From IMG/VR virus record IMGVR_UViG_3300032242_000814, positions 1 through 36,644 of that record: 36,644 nt of DNA; one strand, written 5' to 3'. The notes beneath the pieces were generated by a model. It was not told the origin of the DNA. It was given only the letters and a program-made list of their open reading frames with translations, and made no database searches. This DNA is from a virus. Below are positions 7,036 to 13,159 of this stretch, in pieces (positions within the stretch are counted from its first letter, which is position 1; every line of letters begins with the position of its first letter). Position numbers and translations under genes: made by a program.

Positions 7036-7584
7036 TTAGTTCATACTTTCTACGGCGTGTCGCACTTTGGATTCTAAGTCTTCAATAGAAGAATCATTGG
7101 TTATTTTTTTATCAAAGTCATAGTGGTCAAGTTCGTGCTCAGAGACATGGTTGTTAACCGCAGTCACACCCGAGCGCTCAATGCGCCAAATAGCTCCCTT
7201 GTAGTTCCTGATGGTCTCAGCTTCGTTCTCAAAGCGCACATCAGTAAAGACATACTTACCCTTGAGGATGCCTATGCGATTGTGAATAGAAAGCATTGCG
7301 CTATTTATCCAGAAATCATAACCAAATATCTTACGAGCACCTACGCCTAGGTCTTGCAGTAGACGGCGGACTTCATGGTTTTGTTTGGCAGCATCCCACC
7401 CATCAGCGTCTACAAGATTGCGTAGGTTGGTGGTACCTACTGTTGGGTTTACTTCGTATAGCAAGTTCCTGATTGGGTCAGCAAAGGCTATCCGGGTATA
7501 GTCATACTCACGGACAAGGATTTCTGCAACAGTATCCTTGCCCGACTGAGCATAACCAGAAAGCCCTATGAGATTAGGAGTCAA
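7036..7584 (-). CDS. Deoxynucleoside monophosphate kinase, 182 aa
   Basis: Phosphorylates dNMPs to dNDPs for phage DNA synthesis. The P-loop GYAQSGKDT spans residues 10-18 (K16). Further blocks typical of phage dNMP kinases are FADPIRNLLYEVNP, LLQDLGVGARKIFGYDFWI and VFTDVRFENEAE near residue 115. Length fits the family. The start is TTG at 7584, overlapping the upstream stop region, with only a weak ribosome site; the family usually begins just before LIGLSG, so no earlier start is needed. Confidence 0.85.
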   Translation of the reverse strand: MTPNLIGLSGYAQSGKDTVAEILVREYDYTRIAFADPIRNLLYEVNPTVGTTNLRNLVDADGWDAAKQNHEVRRLLQDLGVGARKIFGYDFWINSAMLSIHNRIGILKGKYVFTDVRFENEAETIRNYKGAIWRIERSGVTAVNNHVSEHELDHYDFDKKITNDSSIEDLESKVRHAVESMN

Positions 7585-7864
7585 TGGTAAAGTTCTTTGC
7601 TGTTAGCTTGTGCTTGTCTAGTTCTTTAAGCACCTTATCAGCTTGCCCTAGAGGGGCAGCAGCAAGTAAGCAAGTCAAAACAATCAGGAGTTTTCTTGAT
7701 TCTTCTGGTCGGCTTCCTTTAGAAGCAAAATAAATATCGTAAAGAGCGCCAAATAAATCCACCGCTTTCCCTTCACCAACCGGGATTGCGATAGTACCTT
7801 CCATCTCCTTAACATAATTCCAAATCCCCTCATCAAGCGGTAATACAATCTCTGATTCGCTCAT
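7574..7864 (-). CDS. Hypothetical protein, 96 aa
   Basis: Not recognised. The protein is mixed alpha/beta with an acidic N-terminus and an aliphatic helix KLLIVLTCLLAAAPLG that may be buried or membrane-associated. The ATG at 7864 has AAGGA just upstream and lies 32 nt inside the end of the TOPRIM primase part; the stop overlaps the kinase start. The position between primase and dNMP kinase suggests a role in replication, but nothing in the sequence shows it. Confidence 0.55.
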   Translation of the reverse strand: MSESEIVLPLDEGIWNYVKEMEGTIAIPVGEGKAVDLFGALYDIYFASKGSRPEESRKLLIVLTCLLAAAPLGQADKVLKELDKHKLTAKNFTIDS

Positions 7865-8474
7865 CAATCCAATCCTTTCCGTACTTTAAGATGACGCTAT
7901 TTACGTCTTCATCATCTGGCATTGGGATAACTGTAGCATTGGATAGTTCACGGACTATCTTCTTGCCCATCTCAGCACCAGCTTTGTCACCATCTGCAAG
8001 AATGATAACAATGTCAAAGTCATCCAAGATTCTGGAATAGATAGGCTTCCATGAGGAAGCACCGGGTAGTCCTACGGTTGGATGAACCGTCTTTGTTGAC
8101 ATCATAATGCAATCGAACTCACCTTCAGTAACGCAGATATAATCCCTTGCGTTAAAGATTGACTGTGTGTTGAACATAGTTAGTTCAGCACCGGGTAGCC
8201 CTAAGTATTTAGGTTCTTCGTTATGCATAGCACGAGAACGTATATCTACTACGCCACTAGGCGTAATGTAGGGTATTACTAAGCGTCCTGTAAAAGCTTC
8301 ATGTCCCGGTAGCGGTTCTACGACCACTCCCAAATGAAATCGACGAGCTTCGTCTACCGAGAGACCCCGTGTTGCTAGGTAACCCTCTGCCAATTCTATG
8401 TTTGCGGCGTAAGTCTGTGTCGCTTTGAGGAGAAATTGTCTGTGCGTATTCGATAGCCTCACTAAGTGTGCCAC
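7833..8474 (-). CDS. DNA primase, TOPRIM catalytic part (second half of a split gene)
   Basis: Contains the TOPRIM signature: E117 in VTEGEFDCI and D161-x-D163 in ILADGDKAG. The upstream part with YLATRGLSVDEARRFHLGVV and GRLVIPYI is the usual core preceding it in small DnaG-like primases. The first ~25 codons overlap the CHC2 frame and read unlike a primase, so real homology appears to begin near residue 24. The only early start, GTG 8474, has its purine tract almost touching the start codon. A +1 shift would join it to the zinc-finger part at 8299-8676 into one primase of about 280 residues. The split may be programmed, real or a sequence error. Confidence 0.78.
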   Translation of the reverse strand: MAHLVRLSNTHRQFLLKATQTYAANIELAEGYLATRGLSVDEARRFHLGVVVEPLPGHEAFTGRLVIPYITPSGVVDIRSRAMHNEEPKYLGLPGAELTMFNTQSIFNARDYICVTEGEFDCIMMSTKTVHPTVGLPGASSWKPIYSRILDDFDIVIILADGDKAGAEMGKKIVRELSNATVIPMPDDEDVNSVILKYGKDWIDERIRDCITA

Positions 8475-8676
8475 CCCTCTCTCTAATTATTAAATCATAT
8501 GTATCACCAGCAACATCACAACCATGACACTTAAATCTATTAGCGTCAAAGTTAACTGCTGCACTAGCTTGGCTATCATCATGGAATGGACAGCGCATCT
8601 TGCGCCAGCCACTGCCATGTGATGGAACGGTAGCACCTATGTGATGGAGGTAGTCCTCAATAGAATGTTTGTCCAT
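8299..8676 (-). CDS. DNA primase, CHC2 zinc-finger part (first half of a split gene)
   Basis: N-terminal primase module. Zinc ligands are C29, H32, C50 and C53 (CPFHDD then CHGC), followed by GDTYDLIIRERGGTLSEAIEYA, the usual helix after the finger. After about residue 93 the frame turns into an Arg/Ser-rich stretch (LGRRSSSISFGSGRR) that is the out-of-frame reading of the TOPRIM part, so the true product probably shifts frame around 8390-8420 or stops here as a separate zinc-finger subunit. Start is ATG 8676; a TTG lies two codons earlier. Confidence 0.75.
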   Translation of the reverse strand: MDKHSIEDYLHHIGATVPSHGSGWRKMRCPFHDDSQASAAVNFDANRFKCHGCDVAGDTYDLIIRERGGTLSEAIEYAQTISPQSDTDLRRKHRIGRGLPSNTGSLGRRSSSISFGSGRRTATGT

Positions 8677-8685
8677 GTTCAATCA

Positions 8686-8847
8686 TTACCGTTCTATTGG
8701 TTCAAGGTCTAGGTGTTCTCTAATCTTATCTATCTCTTCTTCAACTTCACAAATCCACCCAGCAAGAAATTCTTCTAACCCTGAGTGTTCTTCATGAAGT
8801 TCTTTGTGAAGTTTTTTGCGCTTGCTTTCCCATGTTATTTTAAGCAT
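8686..8847 (-). CDS. Small acidic coiled-coil protein, 53 aa
   Basis: An open frame filling most of the gap before the primase. It begins MLKITWESKRKKLHKEL and continues with Glu-rich helical sequence (CEVEEEIDKIREHLDLEP). The ATG at 8847 overlaps the stop of the previous small gene (TAATG), and the stop lies 9 nt before the primase start, so it fits the operon. Probably an all-helical, coiled-coil protein; no function can be assigned. Confidence 0.55.
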   Translation of the reverse strand: MLKITWESKRKKLHKELHEEHSGLEEFLAGWICEVEEEIDKIREHLDLEPIER

Positions 8848-8999
8848 TATTTGTTTAGGATTTCTTTTAGTTCTGCCATGTCTATAATCAACATGTCTAG
8901 TTCTTCTTCAATCTCATCTAAGGTTTTATAGATATGGTTTAGCTCAAGCATAAAGAACTGATTCATATTTCTACGAAACATAGGTAAACGTATTCTCAT
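8847..8999 (-). CDS. Small helical protein, 50 aa
   Basis: Begins MRIRLPMFRRNMNQFF and continues with heptad-like helix (IYKTLDEIEEELDMLIIDMAELKEIL). The ATG at 8999 overlaps the resolvase stop as ATGA and has GGAAAGAG 3-8 nt upstream. The stop overlaps the next small gene. With its neighbour it forms a pair of coiled-coil microproteins between resolvase and primase. Confidence 0.58.
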   Translation of the reverse strand: MRIRLPMFRRNMNQFFMLELNHIYKTLDEIEEELDMLIIDMAELKEILNK

Positions 9000-9346
9000 T
9001 GACTCTTTCCTTTCAACGCTAGTTTAAGTAATTCTAACCAGACTTGTGCAGGCATAGAAGCGTACCACTCGGCAGGGCTTCCCCGTCCCCTCCGCTTGTG
9101 CACCACTACGCCTGTCCAAGCACCATCATTAGCCATCTCTGTAGCTAATTCTTCGAGCCAGCCAGATAGATTCATCGAGGCATGGTTCTTAATCTCAATA
9201 GTAACACCGGGTATACCTGATATGTCACCTTTGTCTAAGGTTGCACCAGCAAGTCGGCGGTCTGCGTACTGAAAACCTTCGGCTTTAAGCCACTTAACTA
9301 CATCTCGTTCAGCACCTGAACCTTTAGCTTTGGCTGCATTAGCCAT
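8996..9346 (-). CDS. Holliday-junction resolvase, PD-(D/E)XK (Hjc-like), 116 aa
   Basis: Cuts branched DNA, useful for resolving recombination or replication intermediates before packaging. The catalytic set is E13 in KGSGAERDVV, D41 in DKGDISG and E51-x-K53 in TIEIKNHA, the standard order for phage Hjc-like enzymes. I start at ATG 9346, which overlaps the preceding zinc-protein stop (TAATG) and has GGGTGG upstream; an earlier ATG at 9364 adds six residues. It lies in the replication cluster between helicase and primase. Confidence 0.82.
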   Translation of the reverse strand: MANAAKAKGSGAERDVVKWLKAEGFQYADRRLAGATLDKGDISGIPGVTIEIKNHASMNLSGWLEELATEMANDGAWTGVVVHKRRGRGSPAEWYASMPAQVWLELLKLALKGKSQ

Positions 9347-9504
9347 TAATAACCACCCAAACATTTATCAGAGTGAGTATGTTTGCTATAGCTCATTAGG
9401 TATTCACCTTTAGTGGGGGCAAATAACTCTGTGCCACAGGCACCGCATTGACCAAACCATTCTTTGCCAAAGAAATCATAAGTCATCATAGTTCTAGGTT
9501 TCAT
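9346..9504 (-). CDS. Small zinc-finger protein, 52 aa
   Basis: The frame starts at ATG 9504, overlapping the helicase stop as ATGA, and its stop overlaps the resolvase ATG. It has C20 and C23 (CGACG) and a C-terminal H42-x-H44 plus C48 (SKHTHSDKC), enough for a C2HC-type zinc site. The remainder is aromatic-rich (TYDFFGKEWFGQ). Tight coupling between helicase and resolvase genes suggests an accessory to replication or recombination; unproven. Confidence 0.62.
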   Translation of the reverse strand: MKPRTMMTYDFFGKEWFGQCGACGTELFAPTKGEYLMSYSKHTHSDKCLGGY

Positions 9505-10322
9505 ATAGTCATCTGCTCCTGTGTGAAGTCTCGGTAAACATCTTCAAGATACATTGTAGATGGGTCAAAGGATAGTTCTACGTAGGTAGCACCGGTCTGG
9601 TCTGCCTTACCGTATCTATTCTTAACCGGAGCTACGCATAGGTATGAGTCTAATCCATTAGGTAACATCTTCAAGCCTAGTGTTAGCACCATCGCTGGAA
9701 TCTGTGCCACCTTACCCTGCAGAGCAGAGCGTGGCTGGCACGGAGTGCCGGGCGCACCTTCTTGTGTGTGGTGTAGCACTAGCACAGCAGCGTTGGTATC
9801 ACGAGCCAAGAACTTTAGTTCCTTCATCGCTTGACGCATGCCACCGAACTCTTCATAGCCATCCATTGCTACATCCATTAGGTTATCTACCACTATCAGT
9901 GATGGGCTTCTACCCCAAATGGTTTCAAATGCAGCAACTTCTTCATCTAAATCTTTAAGCGTAGGACTAGCTTCAAATGACCAATACAAGTGGCTATCCA
10001 AACCAATTATATTTTCTGCTGAGTCAGGGTTAGTCTTTAGCAAATGCTCAGCAGTATTCTGAGACATCTTGCCAGACATAGCAACCAATCGCATAGCCAT
10101 TGTGTGGGCATTGCTATCAGCTGAGAAGTAAAGAGTAGGTTGTTTTAATCGTGAAGCAATATGCAGGGCAATAGAAGACTTACCTGTTCCCGGTGTACCT
10201 GCTATGAGTGTTACCTCAGCACGACGAAGGATGATTCCTGCTCTCTCAAAGGCTTGAAAGGGAGCCGCTAAGGGCTCCCCTCCAGAGTCTGACTTACGAA
10301 TCGAACGTCGTAATGTTTTCAT
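9501..10322 (-). CDS. DnaB-like replicative helicase / RecA-fold ATPase, 273 aa
   Basis: Predicted ring ATPase that unwinds DNA at the fork. Walker A is GTPGTGKSS (residues 42-50), Walker B is SLIVVDNLMD (141-150), and the sensor block is VLVLHHTQEG with H184/H185. There is no N-terminal DnaB domain, so the protein is a compact RecA core of the kind found in small phage helicases; a RadA or repair-type ATPase is the alternative. It overlaps both neighbours by 4 nt. Together with primase and resolvase it forms the replication block. Confidence 0.8.
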   Translation of the reverse strand: MKTLRRSIRKSDSGGEPLAAPFQAFERAGIILRRAEVTLIAGTPGTGKSSIALHIASRLKQPTLYFSADSNAHTMAMRLVAMSGKMSQNTAEHLLKTNPDSAENIIGLDSHLYWSFEASPTLKDLDEEVAAFETIWGRSPSLIVVDNLMDVAMDGYEEFGGMRQAMKELKFLARDTNAAVLVLHHTQEGAPGTPCQPRSALQGKVAQIPAMVLTLGLKMLPNGLDSYLCVAPVKNRYGKADQTGATYVELSFDPSTMYLEDVYRDFTQEQMTI

Positions 10323-10501
10323 CTATGTATTACAACCTCCATGCGTACAGGTCCAAAGAATAAAAAGATTGTAGTTCCTTTGCCTACGACTGGTCTCATT
10401 TCGCCACCGGTCATATCAAATTTATGAATCATTTTATAATTTTCTATGTACATGCCAAACAAAAAGACTTTAAGAGTTTTTGCTCTAAAGTTTATTTTCA
10501 T
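10319..10501 (-). CDS. Hypothetical beta-rich small protein, 60 aa
   Basis: Not recognised. Begins MKINFRAKTLKVFLFGMYI and ends FFGPVRMEVVIHR; alternating hydrophobic residues suggest a small beta barrel. I chose ATG 10501 because it overlaps the upstream stop (TAATG), rather than an earlier in-frame TTG or ATG-like start at 10534. The stop overlaps the helicase start as ATGA, so it is coupled to the helicase. Confidence 0.55.
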   Translation of the reverse strand: MKINFRAKTLKVFLFGMYIENYKMIHKFDMTGGEMRPVVGKGTTIFLFFGPVRMEVVIHR

Positions 10502-10956
10502 TAGACAATCTTCTCTGGTACAAATGTTTGCCACTCAGGGCTGTGCTTTTGTACGTATTCATTACCGCACTTGTCTGTTGCTTCTTTAGCAGCAGGACAG
10601 AAGTAACCCTTGTAGATAGAGCCATCCTTCTTTGACGTTCCTTGCATAGCCTTCATCTTGCCATGCTTACATGAGCGTCCGCCCCCGATAGGGGCTGGGC
10701 TAAAAGGTGGTGTATCTACTATTTGTGCTTTCGGAAATGCGCTAGTAATTGTTGCTTGTGCGTTAGGAATGTTGCTTGGTGTGCTGAACTTAGCAGTACC
10801 TGCAGCTGATTCTAACTCTACGATTGCAGACTTAAGTGAATCAACCGCTAGTGCAACGGTATTGTCGAGCTCGTCAGGTGACTCTGCTCGTACTGTTACA
10901 AGACTACCTGCTGGTGTCTTCACAGTAATACTGATTCTTGATTCTGTGCTTGCCAT
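10501..10956 (-). CDS. Hypothetical two-part protein with C-terminal zinc-binding region, 151 aa
   Basis: The N-terminal 50 residues look like a small alpha/beta domain (SRISITVKTPAGSLVTV, then a helix), then a Pro/Ala-rich linker, then a Cys/His cluster: CKHG, YFCP and KCGNEYV. Similar C-terminal blocks occur in actinophage proteins next to Cas4-like nucleases, often suspected of binding nucleic acid. The ATG at 10956 has a strong AAAGGAG site, so it may be highly translated. It sits between nuclease and helicase; a single-strand-binding role is possible but not shown. Confidence 0.6.
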   Translation of the reverse strand: MASTESRISITVKTPAGSLVTVRAESPDELDNTVALAVDSLKSAIVELESAAGTAKFSTPSNIPNAQATITSAFPKAQIVDTPPFSPAPIGGGRSCKHGKMKAMQGTSKKDGSIYKGYFCPAAKEATDKCGNEYVQKHSPEWQTFVPEKIV

Positions 10957-10975
10957 TACTTTCTCCTTTACTTAG

Positions 10976-11590
10976 TTAGTGTTTCCATATGCATTGTGCA
11001 GAGTATCCACACATGTTGCATGCGTCATAATTTGGGAGGTAGATATTATCACGTCTAGCCCTCTCAAACATATCTACAAGCGTCTCAATCTTTTCATCCG
11101 TGTACGGAGTCAAGTCAATCGGCTCGGAGAATTCTTGTTTACGTGCCATCCAATAGTATCCGATATTAGCTTCAATACCTAGGGTTTTCTTTAAGCCATA
11201 GCGATAGAAGGCTGGCTGTAACCCTGTCTTAGGGGTAGTTTTGCCGGTCTTAATATCAACTACTGCTAGCATGCCTGTCTCTTTGTGGCGCATGACTCTA
11301 TCAAGATACATCTTGACGGGTACCTTGCCCACATCGCAGCTAATATCTAATTCAACCATTGGTGTGCCATCTTCAAGCTTGGCTAGTTCCCATACCTCTG
11401 CTTGTTCTTCACGCCATTGAACCCAATTAGCAAAGAATTTATAACCATTGGTAAACCACCAATCGCCATCCTCTGGGTCTCGCTTAGCATTGGCTACTCG
11501 CCATGTATTAGCGGTAGATAAATCGTATTCGCTACGTTCTTTCTCGGTAGCAATCCATGAAGCTTTCCAAATATCTAATAGTTCTATCAT
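10976..11590 (-). CDS. Cas4/RecB-like nuclease, C-terminal catalytic part, 204 aa
   Basis: Carries the PD-(D/E)XK core: a D in VELDISCDV and VVDIKTGKTTP, then the QPAFYRYGLKK block of RecB-family motif. The C-terminus has CNMCGYSAQC, three cysteines that with one from the N-terminal part (in WLECGWKYY, gene 11688-11876) would complete a Cas4-type 4Fe-4S cluster. The family normally has both parts in one chain. Here a 33-codon membrane ORF lies between them. I start at ATG 11590, which overlaps that ORF's stop (TAATG). Likely role is DNA end processing for recombination. Confidence 0.78.
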   Translation of the reverse strand: MIELLDIWKASWIATEKERSEYDLSTANTWRVANAKRDPEDGDWWFTNGYKFFANWVQWREEQAEVWELAKLEDGTPMVELDISCDVGKVPVKMYLDRVMRHKETGMLAVVDIKTGKTTPKTGLQPAFYRYGLKKTLGIEANIGYYWMARKQEFSEPIDLTPYTDEKIETLVDMFERARRDNIYLPNYDACNMCGYSAQCIWKH

Positions 11591-11691
11591 TACTTTGTCC
11601 ACTTACGTTTAACAACAAAGTATCCATAGATACCAAACCCAACACCTAAAGTATCAACGGTAGCAATCCAAATAAAAATAGCTTTAATCAT
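11590..11691 (-). CDS. Nested single-TM microprotein between nuclease halves, 33 aa
   Basis: ATG 11691 overlaps the stop of the nuclease N-terminal part (ATGA), and the TAA overlaps the ATG of the C-terminal part. It encodes MIKAIFIWIATVDTLGVGF and then GIYGYFVVKRKWTK: one membrane helix with a basic end, predicted N-out or N-in by the positive-inside rule with the tail in the cytoplasm. Both stop-start overlaps support translation. Its placement inside a normally continuous nuclease gene is unusual. Confidence 0.58.
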   Translation of the reverse strand: MIKAIFIWIATVDTLGVGFGIYGYFVVKRKWTK

Positions 11692-11876
11692 GGGTTCAAC
11701 CTGTCGTATTGTTCGGTTGCATGGTGTACCGCAGAGCCCCCGTAAAACCACCACGCTGGCTTCTCAGCTAGTTTCTCTACTCGTGATAGGTAATACTTCC
11801 AACCACACTCTAACCATGTAGTCAGGGATGAATAACTTATATGTTCAGGGAGCTTTTCCCCGTTAATTTCAATCAT
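11688..11876 (-). CDS. Cas4/RecB-like nuclease, N-terminal part, 62 aa
   Basis: Reads ISYSSLTTWLECGWKYYL, then PAWWFYGGSAVHHATEQYD, which is the N-terminal block of Cas4/RecB-type nucleases: the Cys at position 24 is the first Fe-S ligand and GGSAVHHATE the first helix of the nuclease fold. The frame ends three residues later at 11688. The rest of the nuclease resumes in another frame at 11590. The start is ATG 11876 with GAGAGAGG upstream. The two products may assemble into one enzyme. Confidence 0.72.
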   Translation of the reverse strand: MIEINGEKLPEHISYSSLTTWLECGWKYYLSRVEKLAEKPAWWFYGGSAVHHATEQYDRLNP

Positions 11877-11897
11877 GTTTAACCTCTCTCTTTTAAT

Positions 11898-11940
11898 GTA
11901 AGCAGGTAGGAAAGGAGAGAGTCAAAACCCACCCGCTTAC
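11898..11940 (-). promoter_or_regulatory. Long imperfect hairpin upstream of the nuclease genes
   Basis: GTAAGCAGGT (11898-11907) and ACCCGCTTAC (11931-11940) form a 10-bp inverted repeat with one mismatch around a 23-nt loop, 22 nt before the nuclease start on the minus strand. No T-tract follows. It could act as an operator, an attenuator or an RNA-stability element. A smaller hairpin, GATAAG/CTTATC, lies at 11956-11973 at the end of the upstream gene. Confidence 0.4.
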
Positions 11941-11968
11941 GGTCACATACTATCAGATAAGTAACGGC

Positions 11969-12130
11969 TTATCCGACAGTGCTAAGCCGTGTCCACGCAC
12001 ACGGATAGCAAAAGTTCTTTTGTTCGTGGTAGTCATAGGTTGGTACCCATATCGGTGCTGAACATGTAGCGCACTTAGTCTCTATGCACTTGGTCGTATT
12101 ACTTGTCGAAGCTTGCGTCATCGTCTTCAT
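11969..12130 (-). CDS. Zinc-ribbon protein, 53 aa
   Basis: Cysteine pairs CATC and CYPC are separated by about 17 residues (with PIWVPTYDYHEQKNF between), a classic zinc ribbon. I use ATG 12130, which has GAGGA upstream and lies inside the end of the preceding zinc-ribbon gene; ATG 12121 is a shorter option. Function unknown; it may bind nucleic acid or protein. Confidence 0.6.
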   Translation of the reverse strand: MKTMTQASTSNTTKCIETKCATCSAPIWVPTYDYHEQKNFCYPCAWTRLSTVG

Positions 12131-12320
12131 AATCGTCCTCATGTCCTTCACGACTGAATGTAAATTCTTCTTGGCATTCAGGGCAAACCATTAAGTCTTC
12201 AACATAGCCTCGGTCATCGGTTGCAAAGTCTGCTTCCCAATCAAAGCCACACTCAGGACAATCAACCACAAGAGTGCGGTCACTTGAATAAATACCTGAG
12301 CCAATCATTGAACCTTCCAT
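12099..12320 (-). CDS. Zinc-ribbon protein with acidic tail, 73 aa
   Basis: CPECGFDW and CPECQEEF form two CXXC knuckles about 25 residues apart, followed by a very acidic tail (HEDDYEDDDASFDK). The ATG at 12320 follows AAAAGGAG with good spacing. The end overlaps the next zinc-ribbon gene. The acidic tail could mimic nucleic acid or interact with polymerase, but that is only a suggestion. Confidence 0.65.
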   Translation of the reverse strand: MEGSMIGSGIYSSDRTLVVDCPECGFDWEADFATDDRGYVEDLMVCPECQEEFTFSREGHEDDYEDDDASFDK

Positions 12321-12332
12321 TGTATTCTCCTT

Positions 12333-12782
12333 TTAGTAGTAGTTATTGCGACGGTGAAATGCCCACGCTACCGAAGGCTTTCCATATCGGTGATGAATAT
12401 ACGCTAGCCCTGCGTCAATTTGCAAGGGTGCTGGCACTCGTGTCGAGAGTCCTAGAATCTGAGGAATGCCACCTGCGTGGCTTCCATCCTTTGGGTCTCC
12501 TACTTCATGGTTGTAGGCTAGTGAGTTCCAATGGCTCTCAGTATCCCAAAGTTTAACTAGAGCTCTAAACTCGTTGCGTCCTGTCCAGCCATAGTTTTCC
12601 ATAACAAACTTTGCATAGGCTTTAGCCATGACAGGAGTCCATAATTTATTAGGTAGGTCAGGCGAACACTTAATGCGCTCGGCTAACTGTAATGCCTTAG
12701 CCTGTGACGGAAAACCAAAGATAGTAATAATGGTCATGACCACACCAGAAAAAACGGCTATGGCTTTCTGTCGGCTACTCAT
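12333..12782 (-). CDS. Secreted lytic transglycosylase, SLT-like, 149 aa
   Basis: The N-terminus is a Sec signal peptide: basic MSSRQK, hydrophobic core AVFSGVVMTIITIFGF, and an AKA cleavage site before LQ at about residue 30. The mature part has E82 in WDTESHWNSLAYN as the likely catalytic acid, then SHAGGIPQI and AYIHHRYGKPSVAWAFH, matching the goose-lysozyme/SLT fold. It should cut glycan strands outside the membrane. Placement in the early leftward operon, far from the lysis cassette, suggests wall remodelling or exclusion of other phages. The start overlaps the upstream stop by 8 nt. Confidence 0.78.
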   Translation of the reverse strand: MSSRQKAIAVFSGVVMTIITIFGFPSQAKALQLAERIKCSPDLPNKLWTPVMAKAYAKFVMENYGWTGRNEFRALVKLWDTESHWNSLAYNHEVGDPKDGSHAGGIPQILGLSTRVPAPLQIDAGLAYIHHRYGKPSVAWAFHRRNNYY

Positions 12783-13002
12783 CAAACTTACCCATAAACT
12801 TTTGCTGTGCCAAGATTTCCTCCTCAGTTGGTGCTTGATAGGTTGCGGTCTTCTCTTTCAGGTCTAGCTTTAGGTTATGGATTATGTCCTCCAATTCTCC
12901 TATCGAAAACTCTAGGAGTGGTCGGTCGTTTTGGTCTATTGCGTAGCGGATACGGTTTACCGCTTTGTCTAGTATTTCGGTTAGTGCTTCTCGATTTAGC
13001 AT
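12775..13002 (-). CDS. Hypothetical helical protein, 75 aa
   Basis: Not recognised. Strongly helical and acidic, with possible coiled coils (LTEILDKAVNRIRYAI and LEDIIHNLKLDLKEK). Starts at ATG 13002 behind a GAAAGAGAGAG tract. It is the first gene after the repeat-containing promoter region at 13003-13159, so it heads a transcription unit that continues through the transglycosylase. Confidence 0.6.
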   Translation of the reverse strand: MLNREALTEILDKAVNRIRYAIDQNDRPLLEFSIGELEDIIHNLKLDLKEKTATYQAPTEEEILAQQKFMGKFDE

Positions 13003-13030
13003 AGGTGCTCTCTCTTTCGCTTATGGTTGG

Positions 13031-13064
13031 ATTATATTAGCAAGTCGGCAGCCCATCCCGTCAA
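13031..13064 (-). promoter_or_regulatory. Candidate leftward promoter inside repeat copy 1
   Basis: On the minus strand TTGACG (13059-13064) is followed after 19 nt by TAATAT (13034-13039), preceded by TG one base earlier as in an extended -10; TATAAT overlaps at 13031-13036. The distance to the ATG at 13002 is about 30 nt. The -35/-10 spacing is longer than ideal, so the extended -10 may matter most. Confidence 0.4.
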
Positions 13065-13083
13065 GCCACGAGCTAATGCGGTG
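13042..13083. repeat. 42-nt imperfect repeat, copy 1
   Basis: Begins AAGTCGGCAGCCCA and ends CTAATGCGGTG. It matches the copy at 13112-13153 at roughly 33 of 42 positions, with the 70-bp period leaving a 28-nt spacer. In this copy the central hairpin arms have diverged, but the promoter-like TTGACG (minus strand) is better. It lies in the 157-bp gap between two leftward units. Confidence 0.75.
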
Positions 13084-13111
13084 GGTTATTTATTGCCGGG
13101 TTTATGGGTAA

Positions 13112-13153
13112 AAGTCGGCAGCCCAGCCCGTTAAGGCTGGGACTAACGCGGTG
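13112..13153. repeat. 42-nt imperfect repeat, copy 2
   Basis: Begins AAGTCGGCAGCCCA and ends CTAACGCGGTG. The centre forms a 7-bp hairpin CCCAGCC/GGCTGGG with a CGTTAA loop (13123-13142 region). On the minus strand it follows closely on the stop at 13160, and a TTTT lies about 8 nt beyond the stem, so it may double as a weak terminator for the upstream leftward unit. Confidence 0.75.
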
Positions 13154-13159
13154 CCTAAA

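Noticed and set aside
10976-11876. Cas4-like nuclease as a sign of a CRISPR system
   Set aside because: Cas4/RecB-type nucleases are common in phage replication modules; no other Cas protein or array is present.
12221-12556. 111-codon plus-strand frame across two minus-strand genes
   Set aside because: Antisense to a zinc-ribbon gene and the transglycosylase, both well supported; no ribosome site.
13042-13153. The 42-nt repeats as a CRISPR array
   Set aside because: Only two imperfect copies, a 28-nt spacer, no cas genes other than a Cas4-like phage recombination nuclease; promoter/terminator features explain them better.
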